A stretch of 64,000 nucleotides of DNA from an uncultured Flavobacteriaceae bacterium. GTDB taxonomy: Bacteria; Bacteroidota; Bacteroidia; Flavobacteriales; Flavobacteriaceae. Below, one piece after another: positions 1-7,725 of the stretch (the first letter of the stretch is position 1; each line of letters starts with the position of its first letter). The notes under the pieces are model-generated. The model saw nothing but the letters and a program-made list of their open reading frames with translations. It had not been told where the DNA came from and ran no database searches. Made by a program: the position numbers and the translations under genes. The stretch is from assembly GCA_934675205.1 (NCBI GenBank), contig CAKUPQ010000001.1:682001-746000 (forward strand), written 5' to 3'.

Positions 1-2184
1 ATCTCCAAAATATAAGTTGTATATATCAGTAAGTTTCGAGGCTTTAGATAAAAACTCCTCTAATTGTGGAAGATTTTGTAGTTTAGAAACTTGAACCAAA
101 GGTAATTCGGAACAAAATTTATCTGAAAATTGAGAGGAACAATATATTACAGGAAATTCTTTCTTTAATTTTTCTTCTATTATAGGGTCTATTGCATCTT
201 TACAAAAAAGTGTCCATCTTGAAACAAAAGCACTCATCCCCAAAATCATTCCTTGGTTAATCAGCTTTTTGAAAGGTTCTTCGGTTGGTGCAAAGCCTCT
301 GTCTTTTAAGAATTTATTCCAAAAACGGCTGTACAACAAATGACCTGTTGCGTGTTCGCTTCCACCAATATACAAATCTACATTTTGCCAATAGTCCAAC
401 GCTTCTTTTGAGGCAAATTCGCCTTCGTTTTGCGCATCCATATAACGCAGCCAATACCACGAAGAACCTGCCCAACCTGGCATTGTGTTCAATTCTAATG
501 GAAAAACCGTTTTGTCATCAATCAACTGATTACTGACAACTGCATTCTGAACACTATCCCAAGCCCAAACCGAAGCATTTCCGAGTGGTGGTTGTCCGTC
601 TTCTGTTGGCAAGTATTTTTCTACTTCCGGCAAACGAATTGGTAAGTATTTTTGGTCAATCATTTGTGGTAAACCATTCACATAATATACCGGGAATGGC
701 TCTCCCCAATAGCGTTGACGTGAGAAAACCGCATCACGCAAGCGGTAGTTCACTTTGGCTTTTCCGGCTCCGATTTTTTCTAGCTCTTCAATGATTTTTG
801 CAGTTCCGGCTTTGTAATCCAATCCGTTCAGAAAATCGGAATTTTCATATACAAAACCTCCTTTTTCGGTAAAAGCCTGTTCCGAAATATCCTGATTAAA
901 GATATTTTTTATCGGAAGATTAAAGTGTTTTGCAAAAGCATAATCCCTTTCGTCTCCACACGGAACAGCCATCACAGCTCCCGTTCCGTAACCTGCCAAC
1001 ACATAATCGCCTATCCAAATCGGAATAGGTTCTTTGGTAAAAGGGTGCTCTGCATAAGCCCCCGTAAATACTCCCGAAATGGTTTTTACGTCTGCCATAC
1101 GTTCTCTTTCCGAACGCTTTGCAGTGGCTTCAACATAAGCCTCAACAGCTTGTTTTTGTTCAGGTGTTGTAATGCTTTTTACTAATTCGTGTTCGGGTGC
1201 TAAGGTCATAAACGAAACTCCGAAAATGGTGTCGGGACGGGTGGTAAATACTCCGATAGTTAACGGTTTACTGTTTACAGTTGATGGTTCTGTGAACTGT
1301 GAACTGTGAACTGTGAACTCAACAGAAGCACCTACGGACTTTCCAATCCAATTTCTTTGGGACTCCTTGAGGCTTTCCGTCCAGTCAATCGTTTCCAAAC
1401 CTTGTAGTAAGCGTTCTGCATAAGCCGAAATTCGCATACTCCATTGGGTCATTTTCTTACGGATAACAGGATGTCCTCCACGTTCCGATACTCCGTTTAC
1501 GATTTCGTCATTGGCTAAAACTGTTCCCAAGGCAGGGCACCAGTTTACTTCGGTTTCAGCTAAATAGGTAAGTCTGTATTTCAGTAAAATATCTTGTTTT
1601 TCTTCGGCTGAAAATGAGTTCCATTCGCTTGACGAAAAAACGTCAATATTTTCGTCTGAAACTGCATTTACATTGGCATTTCCCTCTTTTTCAAATGCCG
1701 AAACCAAAGTCGAAATATCCTCTGCTTTATCCGAAGTTTTATTGTACCAAGAATTGAACAACTGAAGGAAAATCCATTGTGTCCACTTATAATAATTAGG
1801 GTCGGAAGTTCTCACTTCTCTGCTCCAATCAAACGAAAAACCGATTTTGTCCAACTGTTCTCTGTATCGATTGATGTTGGTTTCCGTAGTAATGGCAGGA
1901 TGTTGCCCGGTTTGAATAGCATATTGTTCTGCTGGCAATCCGAAAGAATCGTAACCCTGTGGATGCAACACATTAAAACCTTGGTGACGTTTGTATCTCG
2001 CTACAATATCCGAAGCAATATAGCCCAAAGGATGCCCAACGTGAAGCCCTGCTCCCGATGGATACGGAAACATATCTAAAACGTAATATTTCTCTCTGTC
2101 GGAATTATTCTCTGCTTTAAAAGTCTGGTTTTCTGCCCAATATTTCTGCCATTTCGGCTCGATTTCATTCGGATTGTATTTCAC
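1..2184 (-). CDS. leuS: Leucine--tRNA ligase, N-terminal 728 residues (3' end beyond window)
   Basis: Charges tRNA-Leu with leucine in the cytoplasm. The visible N-terminus matches class Ia LeuRS: the HIGH-type signature reads HVGH at residues 48-51 within [12 protein letters not shown], and the CP1 editing domain carries TTRPDT near residue 313. The KMSKS loop lies past the left edge. The start is GTG at 2184, giving a Met-Lys-Tyr-Asn-Pro-Asn-Glu N-terminus; there is no ATG nearby and an in-frame TAA stop lies 15 bases upstream. crcB ends 28 bases upstream on the same strand, so the two are probably co-transcribed. Odd feature: just before TTRPDT, about 20 residues are encoded by a tandem 7-base repeat and adjoining spacer-like sequence (see repeat at 1291). 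The reading frame stays open through it, so the gene looks intact in the window. Confidence 0.96.
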   Translation of the reverse strand, partial: MKYNPNEIEPKWQKYWAENQTFKAENNSDREKYYVLDMFPYPSGAGLHVGHPLGYIASDIVARYKRHQGFNVLHPQGYDSFGLPAEQYAIQTGQHPAITTETNINRYREQLDKIGFSFDWSREVRTSDPNYYKWTQWIFLQLFNSWYNKTSDKAEDISTLVSAFEKEGNANVNAVSDENIDVFSSSEWNSFSAEEKQDILLKYRLTYLAETEVNWCPALGTVLANDEIVNGVSERGGHPVIRKKMTQWSMRISAYAERLLQGLETIDWTESLKESQRNWIGKSVGASVEFTVHSSQFTEPSTVNSKPLTIGVFTTRPDTIFGVSFMTLAPEHELVKSITTPEQKQAVEAYVEATAKRSERERMADVKTISGVFTGAYAEHPFTKEPIPIWIGDYVLAGYGTGAVMAVPCGDERDYAFAKHFNLPIKNIFNQDISEQAFTEKGGFVYENSDFLNGLDYKAGTAKIIEELEKIGAGKAKVNYRLRDAVFSRQRYWGEPFPVYYVNGLPQMIDQKYLPIRLPEVEKYLPTEDGQPPLGNASVWAWDSVQNAVVSNQLIDDKTVFPLELNTMPGWAGSSWYWLRYMDAQNEGEFASKEALDYWQNVDLYIGGSEHATGHLLYSRFWNKFLKDRGFAPTEEPFKKLINQGMILGMSAFVSRWTLFCKDAIDPIIEEKLKKEFPVIYCSSQFSDKFCSELPLVQVSKLQNLPQLEEFLSKASKLTDIYNLYFGD
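1291..1318 (-). repeat. Four tandem 7-base repeats inside leuS
   Basis: Four perfect head-to-tail copies of TGTGAAC on the plus strand (GTTCACA in the coding direction). They lie in the leuS editing domain just upstream of the TTRPDT motif. Because 7 is not a multiple of 3, each copy reads in a different frame, giving Phe-Thr-Val-His-Ser-Ser-Gln-Phe-Thr. The following bases (ACTGTAAACAGTAAACCG on the coding strand) resemble the simple repeats that fill spacers elsewhere in the window, which suggests an inserted spacer-type repeat that kept the frame open. Confidence 0.9.
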
Positions 2185-2212
2185 TTCTTTAATATTTTAA
2201 ATTTTGAATTCT

Positions 2213-2584
2213 TTATTTCATTAGTAACATTCCGCTCCAAACGGCTAATATTCCCAAAATTACACTTAATGCGATATACAAAAGTGCCAAAAATGTATTT
2301 CCCGATTGGAACAATTTTATATTTTCAAGGGCAAAAGCCGAAAAAGTAGTAAATCCTCCACAAAATCCTGTTACAAATAACAGCTTTAAATCAGCATTTT
2401 CAACTTGTTGTTTTGTAAAAAATCCTACCAAAACCCCGATAATCAAACAACCCATAATATTCACAACAAACGTAGCCCAAGGGAAAGACTGCTGTACATA
2501 TTTTTCCGTAAATACAGAAGTCAGATAACGAAAAGCACTTCCGATACCTCCTCCTAAAAATACGATTATGATTGATTTAAGCAT
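2213..2584 (-). CDS. crcB: Fluoride ion transporter CrcB/Fluc
   Basis: Small membrane protein of 123 residues that exports fluoride as a dual-topology dimer. It has four hydrophobic segments, an N-terminal GGGIGSAFRY motif, the FVVNIMGC segment with the conserved Asn, and the family signature GFCGGFTTFSAFALE with the TTFS element that lines the channel. An upstream in-frame start at 2617 would add 11 polar residues not usual in the family, so Met at 2584, followed by Leu-Lys-Ser-Ile, is preferred. It runs toward leuS with a 28-base gap. A fluoride riboswitch was looked for upstream and not seen. The family assignment is firm; the start is likely but not proven. Confidence 0.93.
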   Translation of the reverse strand: MLKSIIIVFLGGGIGSAFRYLTSVFTEKYVQQSFPWATFVVNIMGCLIIGVLVGFFTKQQVENADLKLLFVTGFCGGFTTFSAFALENIKLFQSGNTFLALLYIALSVILGILAVWSGMLLMK

Positions 2585-2705
2585 TATACTTTGTGTTTCA
2601 GATAAAAACAGTGGCAAATTTACATTTATTACACTAAAGTAAAAAGTCTGAACGTTATAAAGTATTCGAGTAATTTTCTTACTTTTACGGCTTAAATCAG
2701 ATTTT

Positions 2706-3581
2706 ATGGCATCTTCCTTTGAAAAATACCAAAAACGAAGATTGGTTTCTTCTTATTTTTCGGTGGTTTTGAGTATATTTTTGGTATTGTTCCTGCTCGG
2801 AACTTTGGGACTTTTTGTGATAAATTCCAAAAAACTTTCGGATAATTTTAAACAGGAAATCCCGATGACAATATTTTTCGAGAAAGATGCAACTCAAGAA
2901 TCCGTTGAAAAATTCGGGCAGTTTATCGCAGAAAAAAACTATATCAATACTGCTGTTTTCGTTACGAAAGAACAAGCATCAGAACAACATCAGAAAGATT
3001 TAGGAGAGAATTTCGTTGAACATTTGGGAGCAAATCCGCTTTCGGATTCGTATGACATTCGCCTAAAAGCCGATTATGTGGTTTCGGATAGCTTGACAAA
3101 AATCGTTTCCGAAATCCAAGAACAAAGCGAAGTGAAAAGCGTGAATTACGACAATGTTTTGGTTGATATGGTAAACGATAATATCAAGAAAATCAGCCTT
3201 TATATGCTTATTGTTTCGGGATTTTTCTGCCTGATTGCTGTGCTTTTAATCAACAGCTCACTTCGACTTTCGATTTATTCTAACCGATTTATTATCAAAA
3301 CAATGCAAATGGTTGGAGCAACCAAATCATTCATCAGACGTCCGTTTATATGGAGGAGCGTAAGACTCGGAATAATCGGTGCAGTTCTTGTCATCATCGC
3401 TTTGTATGTTGGGTTGTATTATATCGACAAAAAATTCCCTCAATTCGGGTTTATAACCGACTATACCTCAATGGGAATCGTATTCGGAGGTGTGCTGTTA
3501 TTCGGAATTTTAATCACTTGGATAAGCACTTTCTTTGCTACACAACGATTTTTGAATTTAAGAACTGATGACCTTTATTGA
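2706..3581 (+). CDS. ftsX: Cell division protein FtsX
   Basis: Permease-like partner of the ATPase FtsE, which at the septum transmits a signal across the membrane to cell wall hydrolases. The 291-residue protein has the usual FtsX plan: a cytoplasmic N-terminus, a first membrane segment at about residues 16-38, a periplasmic loop of about 120 residues, then three more membrane segments, with the conserved MQMVGATKSFIRRPF region after the second. ftsE is not in the window. It heads a plus-strand run with the DUF3098 and uppP genes, an order common in Flavobacteriia. The spacer to the next gene is a short A/G-rich repeat. ATG start, with the crcB gene divergent upstream. Confidence 0.94.
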   Translation: MASSFEKYQKRRLVSSYFSVVLSIFLVLFLLGTLGLFVINSKKLSDNFKQEIPMTIFFEKDATQESVEKFGQFIAEKNYINTAVFVTKEQASEQHQKDLGENFVEHLGANPLSDSYDIRLKADYVVSDSLTKIVSEIQEQSEVKSVNYDNVLVDMVNDNIKKISLYMLIVSGFFCLIAVLLINSSLRLSIYSNRFIIKTMQMVGATKSFIRRPFIWRSVRLGIIGAVLVIIALYVGLYYIDKKFPQFGFITDYTSMGIVFGGVLLFGILITWISTFFATQRFLNLRTDDLY

Positions 3582-3585
3582 TTTA

Positions 3586-3615
3586 AGAAAATAGAACAAA
3601 GAAAATAGAGAAAAG
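3586..3615 (+). repeat. Spacer repeat, AGAAAATAGA family, copy 1
   Basis: The spacer between ftsX and the DUF3098 gene consists almost wholly of the related words AGAAAATAGA, ACAAAGAAAATAG and AGAGAAAAG. Similar strings occur at 4657-4687, 46815-46857 and, in the opposite direction, 16291-16320. No stem can form. Seen directly; the function is unknown. Confidence 0.7.
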
Positions 3616-3617
3616 AT

Positions 3618-3848
3618 ATGAAAAACGAATTTTTATTTACTAAAACCAATTATAAAATTCTTCTTATCGGAATAGGAGTAATAGTTCTTGGCTTTATTCT
3701 GATGGTTGGAGGAGGAAACGATAATCCAAACGAATTTAGCGAGGCTATTTTCAACTTTAGAAGAATCCATTTAGCACCTGCTTTGGTCTTATTGGGAATG
3801 GGGATTTCTTTTTATGCTATCTTCAAAAAGGATAAAAAAGAGAAATAA
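3618..3848 (+). CDS. DUF3098 family small membrane protein
   Basis: A 76-residue protein with two hydrophobic segments (about residues 13-31 and 51-68) and a lysine-rich C-terminus, which fits the DUF3098 family found between ftsX and uppP in Flavobacteriia. No biochemical function is known. Its TAA stop overlaps the uppP ATG by one base (TAATG), so the two are probably translationally coupled. The family call rests on length, topology, the motif FRRIHLAPALVLLG and gene order. Confidence 0.8.
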   Translation: MKNEFLFTKTNYKILLIGIGVIVLGFILMVGGGNDNPNEFSEAIFNFRRIHLAPALVLLGMGISFYAIFKKDKKEK

Positions 3849-4654
3849 TGAGCGAAATCATCAAAGCCTTAATTGTTGGAATCGTTCAGGGATTAACCGA
3901 GTTTTTGCCTGTTTCCTCAAGCGGACATATCGTAATTGCTCAAGAAATTTTAGGTTTAGAGCATAACGAGGAAGACAACCTGCTTTTTGCGATTGTACTT
4001 CATTTTGCAACTGCTTTGAGTACGATTGTTGTATTTCGAAAAGATATTTTTCAGATTTTCAGAGGACTTTTTCAGTTTAAATGGAATGAGGAGTTTCGGT
4101 TTGCTCTAAAAATCGTTTTGTCGATGATTCCTGCTGCACTTGTAGGAGTTTTACTCAAAGACACCCTCGAAGAATTGTTTTCTAATCTACGATTAGTCGG
4201 GTTTATGTTGCTTATTACAGCTACACTTTTGTTCATTGCAGACCGAGCAAAAAATACAGGAAAAGACATTGGTTTCAGAGATTCGTTTATTATCGGAATT
4301 GCACAGGCTTTTGCTGCTTTACTTCCGGGGATTTCCCGTTCAGGTTCTACGATTTCGACTTCGATTTTGTTGGGTAATGACAAATCAAAAGCGGCAAGAT
4401 TTTCGTTTTTAATGGTGCTTCCTTTGATTTTGGGAGCAACGGCAAAAATGTATCTCGATGCCAATTCAGACGGAGCAACAACGGCTTTTAATTTTGAGTT
4501 TGCTCCGCTTTTTGTAGGATTTTTAGCAGCTTTTATTTCGGGACTTTTTGCCTGTAAGTGGATGATTGGATTTGTCAAAAAAGCGAAACTTAAATATTTT
4601 TCTGTTTATTGTACGATTGTCGGGCTTTTTGTGATTGTTTATACTTTTGTTTGA
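3848..4654 (+). CDS. uppP: Undecaprenyl-diphosphate phosphatase UppP (BacA)
   Basis: Dephosphorylates undecaprenyl diphosphate so that the lipid carrier can be reused for peptidoglycan and polysaccharide synthesis. The 268-residue integral membrane protein shows both family active-site motifs: EFLPVSSSGH near residue 20 (with the catalytic Glu and the Ser/His cluster) and PGISRSGST near residue 160 with the catalytic Arg. It overlaps the DUF3098 gene by one base and is followed by a gene-free repeat leading to the DUF2007 gene. It complements uppS at the far end of the window in the same lipid-carrier pathway. Confidence 0.96.
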   Translation: MSEIIKALIVGIVQGLTEFLPVSSSGHIVIAQEILGLEHNEEDNLLFAIVLHFATALSTIVVFRKDIFQIFRGLFQFKWNEEFRFALKIVLSMIPAALVGVLLKDTLEELFSNLRLVGFMLLITATLLFIADRAKNTGKDIGFRDSFIIGIAQAFAALLPGISRSGSTISTSILLGNDKSKAARFSFLMVLPLILGATAKMYLDANSDGATTAFNFEFAPLFVGFLAAFISGLFACKWMIGFVKKAKLKYFSVYCTIVGLFVIVYTFV

Positions 4655-4656
4655 TT

Positions 4657-4687
4657 GAGAAAATAGAAAACAGAACATAGAGAATAG
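4657..4687 (+). repeat. Spacer repeat, AGAAAATAGA family, copy 2
   Basis: The whole spacer between uppP and the DUF2007 gene is built of GAGAAAATAG, AAAACAGAACATAG and AGAATAG words and abuts the ATG at 4688 directly. The same words recur at 46815-46857. No ribosome binding site is visible in it, as is usual in Bacteroidota. Confidence 0.75.
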
Positions 4688-5089
4688 ATGATAACAATAG
4701 CTCGATTTCAATATACTTCAGAAGCCATTATTATTCAAGGAAGATTAGAAGCTGAAGGAATAAGAACTTTTTTAGCTGATAGTCTGACTATTGATACAGA
4801 CCCTTTAGTGAGTAATGCAATCGGAGGAGTAAAATTACAAGTTTGGGAAGAAGATGTTGAAAAAGCAAAAGCTGTTTTAAATGAGATTTCTCGCTATTCT
4901 GTTGATGATAATGGAAATGCTATTCAATGTCCGAAATGCGAAAACAACAAAGTTGAAATGGTTACTTCAATATTTGATATAAAATCATTTTTTGCTTTTA
5001 TGGTTGGACTGTTTTCTCTTTCACTTCCTTTATATATGAAACAAAAGTACAGATGTTCGAAATGTGGTTTTGAATTTACCAAATCGTAA
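4688..5089 (+). CDS. DUF2007 domain protein with C-terminal zinc ribbon
   Basis: A 133-residue protein. Residues 1-65 match the DUF2007 (putative signal-transducing) fold: it starts with a beta strand, then an EAIIIQGRLEAEGI helix, and ends in a VWEEDVEKAKAVL helix. The second half has two Cys-X2-Cys pairs, CPKC near residue 79 and CSKC near residue 124, separated by a hydrophobic stretch, consistent with a zinc ribbon interrupted by a membrane-associated segment. No specific function is known. The TAA stop sits inside an AATTCGTAATT-type repeat. Confidence 0.75.
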   Translation: MITIARFQYTSEAIIIQGRLEAEGIRTFLADSLTIDTDPLVSNAIGGVKLQVWEEDVEKAKAVLNEISRYSVDDNGNAIQCPKCENNKVEMVTSIFDIKSFFAFMVGLFSLSLPLYMKQKYRCSKCGFEFTKS

Positions 5090-5113
5090 TTCGTAATTTT
5101 TAATTCGTAATTG
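5082..5113 (+). repeat. AATTCGTAATT direct repeat carrying a stop codon
   Basis: Three imperfect copies of TAATTCGTAA/AATCGTAA follow each other with a short T run between them. The TAA stop of the DUF2007 gene at 5087-5089 is part of the first copy, and the truB start follows at 5120. A simple spacer repeat of unknown role, seen directly. Confidence 0.7.
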
Positions 5114-5119
5114 AAACTG

Positions 5120-5803
5120 ATGGAAGAACAAAACCAGTACCAACTCGGAAAAATTTTACTCATTGACAAACCTTTGACTTGGAGTTCGTTTCAGGCTGTC
5201 AATAAGATAAAATACACCTTAAAACGAAAATACAGTCTTCCGAAATCCTTTAAAATCGGACACGCAGGAACACTTGACCCTCTTGCTACGGGACTTTTGA
5301 TTATCTGTACCGGAAAATTCACTAAAAAAATTTCCGAATTACAGGGAATGATTAAAGAATATACCGGAACAATTACTCTTGGAGCAACCACTCCGTCTTA
5401 TGATTTGGAAACCGAAGTTGATAAAACCTATCCAACCGAGCATATTACAGAAGATTTAATCCGAGAAACCACAAAGCAATTCATCGGAGAAATTGACCAA
5501 AAACCACCTGTTTTTTCGGCTATCAAAAAAGACGGAAAACGATTGTACGAACACGCACGAGCTGGAGAAGAAGTCGAAATTCAATCCCGAAAAGTTAGTA
5601 TTTACGAATTTGAAATCACCCGAATTGCACCTCCCGAAATTGATTTTAGAGTAGTGTGTAGCAAAGGGACGTATATTCGTTCTCTCGCTTATGATTTCGG
5701 AAAAGCTCTCAATTCAGGAGCATATTTATCCGCTTTACGAAGAACCAAAATCGGAGATTTTTCGATTGAAGATGCTGTAAAGATTGAAGAGTTTGAGGGA
5801 TAG
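5120..5803 (+). CDS. truB: tRNA pseudouridine(55) synthase TruB
   Basis: Isomerises U55 to pseudouridine in the T-loop of most tRNAs. The 227-residue protein contains the catalytic motif GHAGTLDPLATGLL, whose Asp is the nucleophile, plus the KEYTGTITLG and KPPVFSAIKKDGKRLYEHAR segments and the late GTYIRSLAYD motif, all in family order. It lacks the PUA extension of the longer enzymes, as is common in Bacteroidota. Translation is placed at the ATG at 5120; a TTG three codons upstream is less likely. It lies 30 bases after the DUF2007 gene and is followed by a promoter for the next gene. Confidence 0.96.
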   Translation: MEEQNQYQLGKILLIDKPLTWSSFQAVNKIKYTLKRKYSLPKSFKIGHAGTLDPLATGLLIICTGKFTKKISELQGMIKEYTGTITLGATTPSYDLETEVDKTYPTEHITEDLIRETTKQFIGEIDQKPPVFSAIKKDGKRLYEHARAGEEVEIQSRKVSIYEFEITRIAPPEIDFRVVCSKGTYIRSLAYDFGKALNSGAYLSALRRTKIGDFSIEDAVKIEEFEG

Positions 5804-5813
5804 CACAATTTCG

Positions 5814-5846
5814 TTTCTAAAAAACCAAAAATTCTTTATACTTTTG
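5814..5846 (+). promoter_or_regulatory. Bacteroidota-type promoter for the bifunctional nuclease gene
   Basis: A perfect -7 element TACTTTTG at 5839-5846 is preceded at 21 bases by TTTC (5814-5817), an approximate -33 element. Transcription would begin near 5853, leaving a leader of about 18 bases before the ATG at 5871. Confidence 0.5.
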
Positions 5847-5870
5847 TGAGATTGAAGATTTTGATTTAAA

Positions 5871-6482
5871 ATGAGTTTAGTAAAACTGTCTATAAAAGGG
5901 ATTTCGTACAGCCAGACACAAAACGGAGCTTACGCTTTGATTCTGAATGAGGTTGATGGAGAGAGAAAGTTACCGATTGTGATTGGAGCTTTTGAGGCAC
6001 AATCGATTGCTATTGCTTTGGAGAAAGAGATAAAACCTCCGAGACCACTTACACACGATTTGTTTAAAAATTTTGCGGATAGATTCGATATTGTCGTAAA
6101 ACAGGTCATCATTCACAAGTTGGTTGACGGAATTTTCTATTCGAGTATTATTTGCGAACGGGACAGAATCGAGGAAATCATTGATGCTCGTACTTCTGAT
6201 GCGATTGCGTTGGCTTTGCGTTTTGAAGCACCGATTTTTACGTACAAAAACATTTTGGACAAAGCGGGAATTTATCTTCAGGTAAATCCTTTTGAGCCTG
6301 AACAAAAAGAAGACGACCCTTTGGATTTGACAGAGGTACAGAGCAATCCTGTAAGTGCCGAAATGACCTATACCAACCATACGACAGAAGAATTATACGA
6401 GCTTTTGGAACTTGCTGTAAACAGTGAAGATTACGAAAAAGCAGTAAAAATCAGAGATGAAATATCTCGTAGAGAAAAATAA
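5871..6482 (+). CDS. Bifunctional nuclease family protein with UVR domain
   Basis: A 203-residue protein. Residues 1-135 form the bifunctional nuclease (DUF151/BFN) domain, with motifs LPIVIGAFEAQSIAIALE and ARTSDAIALALRFEAPI. The C-terminus (about residues 168-203) is a UVR-type helical hairpin with the signature DYEKAVKIRDEI, known in UvrB/UvrC and McsA as a protein-protein contact. Family members have been reported to cleave nucleic acid; the role in this organism is unknown. It has its own promoter upstream. A candidate structured RNA starts directly after its TAA stop. Confidence 0.88.
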   Translation: MSLVKLSIKGISYSQTQNGAYALILNEVDGERKLPIVIGAFEAQSIAIALEKEIKPPRPLTHDLFKNFADRFDIVVKQVIIHKLVDGIFYSSIICERDRIEEIIDARTSDAIALALRFEAPIFTYKNILDKAGIYLQVNPFEPEQKEDDPLDLTEVQSNPVSAEMTYTNHTTEELYELLELAVNSEDYEKAVKIRDEISRREK

Positions 6483-6555
6483 TGAAATGCCCAAACACAA
6501 AGGGTTTTTGAACTCGTGAGAGTATGGTTGCGGGCATTCCGTCTGACCGATAAAA
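6483..6555 (+). ncRNA. Candidate structured RNA element, copy A (upstream of a small membrane protein gene and thyA)
   Basis: Basal stem of 7 pairs: AATGCCC (6486-6492) with GGGCATT (6532-6538). Inner stem AAC (6494-6496) with GTT (6527-6529). Unpaired ACAAAG at 6497-6502. Apical hairpin ACTC-GTGA-GAGT (6512-6523) with a GNRA loop. A 3' tail reads TCTGACCGATAAAA (6542-6555). A second element at 36130-36245 shares the TGAAATG lead-in, both basal stems, the AAAG segment and the tail, but has a different, larger apical part. That pattern suggests a conserved cis-regulatory RNA rather than chance. It starts one base after the stop of the upstream gene and ends 18 bases before the ATG at 6574. No known riboswitch class was recognised. 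Confidence 0.5.
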
Positions 6556-6573
6556 GCAAATAAAGATAAACAG

Positions 6574-6789
6574 ATGAAACATCTTTTTCTTGGAAATAAT
6601 TGGATAAAAACAGGACTAAAATTCGGATTCCTGATGTTTCTGATAGTAGGAATTGCCTTTGCTGTTTTGCAGGGAAAAATGTTGTCGTGGCTTTATCTTG
6701 GAATAAATTTCGTAATAATGATGCTCGGAGGTTTGGTTTACGGACTTCTGATGAAAATATATTTTACATTGACCAGCAAAAGAAAATAG
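6574..6789 (+). CDS. Small membrane protein, unknown function
   Basis: A 71-residue protein with two clear hydrophobic segments (about residues 16-34 and 38-62) and a short lysine/arginine-rich C-terminus, predicted as an inner-membrane hairpin with both ends in the cytoplasm. I recognise no family. It is the first gene after candidate RNA element A and lies 32 bases before thyA, with which it probably shares a transcript. The ATG at 6574 is the only reasonable start. Confidence 0.65.
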   Translation: MKHLFLGNNWIKTGLKFGFLMFLIVGIAFAVLQGKMLSWLYLGINFVIMMLGGLVYGLLMKIYFTLTSKRK

Positions 6790-6821
6790 ACAGCCGACAA
6801 CTGACAACCAAATAACTGAAA

Positions 6822-7646
6822 ATGAAACAATATTTAGATTTAGTACAACACGTTTTAGACAACGGAACTCAAAAAGGCGACCGAACAGGACTTGGAACAA
6901 AAAGTGTTTTTGGCTACCAAATGCGGTTTGATTTGAGTGAGGGGTTTCCTTTGGTTACGACCAAAAAAATACATTTTAAATCTGTCGTTCACGAGCTTTT
7001 ATGGTTTTTGAAAGGAGATACGAATATTGCCTACCTAAAAGAAAACGGAGTCCGTATTTGGGATGAATGGGCTGACGAAAACGGAGATTTAGGACCTGTT
7101 TACGGACATCAATGGAGGAATTGGGATAGCCAAGAAATCGACCAGATTTCCGAACTTGTCGAAATGCTGAAAACCAATCCGAACAGCAGAAGAATGCTTA
7201 TTTCGGCTTGGAATCCGTCTGTTTTACCTGATACTTCAAAGTCTTTTGCCGAAAATGTAGCAGACGGAAAAGTAGCACTTCCTCCGTGCCACGCATTTTT
7301 TCAGTTTTATGTAGCAGACGGAAAATTGTCTTGTCAGCTGTACCAAAGAAGTGCAGATATTTTCTTGGGAGTGCCTTTTAATATTGCTTCGTATGCTTTA
7401 TTGGTTTTGATGATTGCACAGGTAACAGGCTTAAAAGCAGGAGAATTTATCCATACATTTGGAGATGCTCACATTTACAACAACCATTTCGAGCAGTTGG
7501 AATTACAGCTTTCGAGAGAGCCGAAAAAACTTCCGAAAATGATACTCAACCCGCAAGTAAACAATATTTTTGATTTCAAATTTGAGGATTTTACTTTGGT
7601 TGATTATGACCCGCACCCTCTTATTAAAGGAGTTGTGGCGGTTTAA
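6822..7646 (+). CDS. thyA: Thymidylate synthase ThyA
   Basis: Methylates dUMP to dTMP with methylene-tetrahydrofolate, the last step of de novo dTMP supply. The 274-residue protein has the catalytic Cys in [12 protein letters not shown], the preceding [13 protein letters not shown] segment with the phosphate-binding arginines, the [20 protein letters not shown] motif and the HIYNNH motif, all in order. The length fits the classical dimeric enzyme. The short spacer before it contains the words GACAGCCGACAACTGACAACC, a simple spacer repeat. It is followed by a dispersed inverted repeat at 7657. The structured element upstream of the preceding gene could affect thyA expression if they are co-transcribed. 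Confidence 0.97.
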   Translation: MKQYLDLVQHVLDNGTQKGDRTGLGTKSVFGYQMRFDLSEGFPLVTTKKIHFKSVVHELLWFLKGDTNIAYLKENGVRIWDEWADENGDLGPVYGHQWRNWDSQEIDQISELVEMLKTNPNSRRMLISAWNPSVLPDTSKSFAENVADGKVALPPCHAFFQFYVADGKLSCQLYQRSADIFLGVPFNIASYALLVLMIAQVTGLKAGEFIHTFGDAHIYNNHFEQLELQLSREPKKLPKMILNPQVNNIFDFKFEDFTLVDYDPHPLIKGVVAV

Positions 7647-7656
7647 TCCGTATTCT

Positions 7657-7694
7657 GTCATTGCGAACGAAACGAAGTGGAGTGTGGCAATCTA
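7657..7694 (+). repeat. Dispersed repeat GTCATTGCGA...GCAATCTA, left copy
   Basis: Reads GTCATTGCGA, then AACGAAACGAAGTGG, then AGTGTGGCAATCTA. The reverse complement of its outer parts (TAGATTGC ... TCGCAATGAC) appears at 8845-8870, on the other side of a single gene. A related copy (TAGATAGCTTCG...CGCTATGAC) lies at 63054-63080. Such short dispersed repeats are common in Bacteroidota genomes. Confidence 0.8.
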
Positions 7695-7725
7695 TCTGAA
7701 TATGAAAATTTAAAAATACTACAAA

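Noticed and set aside
1291..1318. A phase-variable contingency repeat
   Set aside because: A frame shift would inactivate the essential LeuRS. Four copies are too few to argue for switching, and the frame is open.
2585..2705. Fluoride riboswitch in front of crcB
   Set aside because: The conserved loop and pseudoknot bases of that class are not present in the gap.
5082..5113. CRISPR-like direct repeats in spacers (also at 50981)
   Set aside because: Units are 7-11 bases with no unique spacers, and no cas gene is present.
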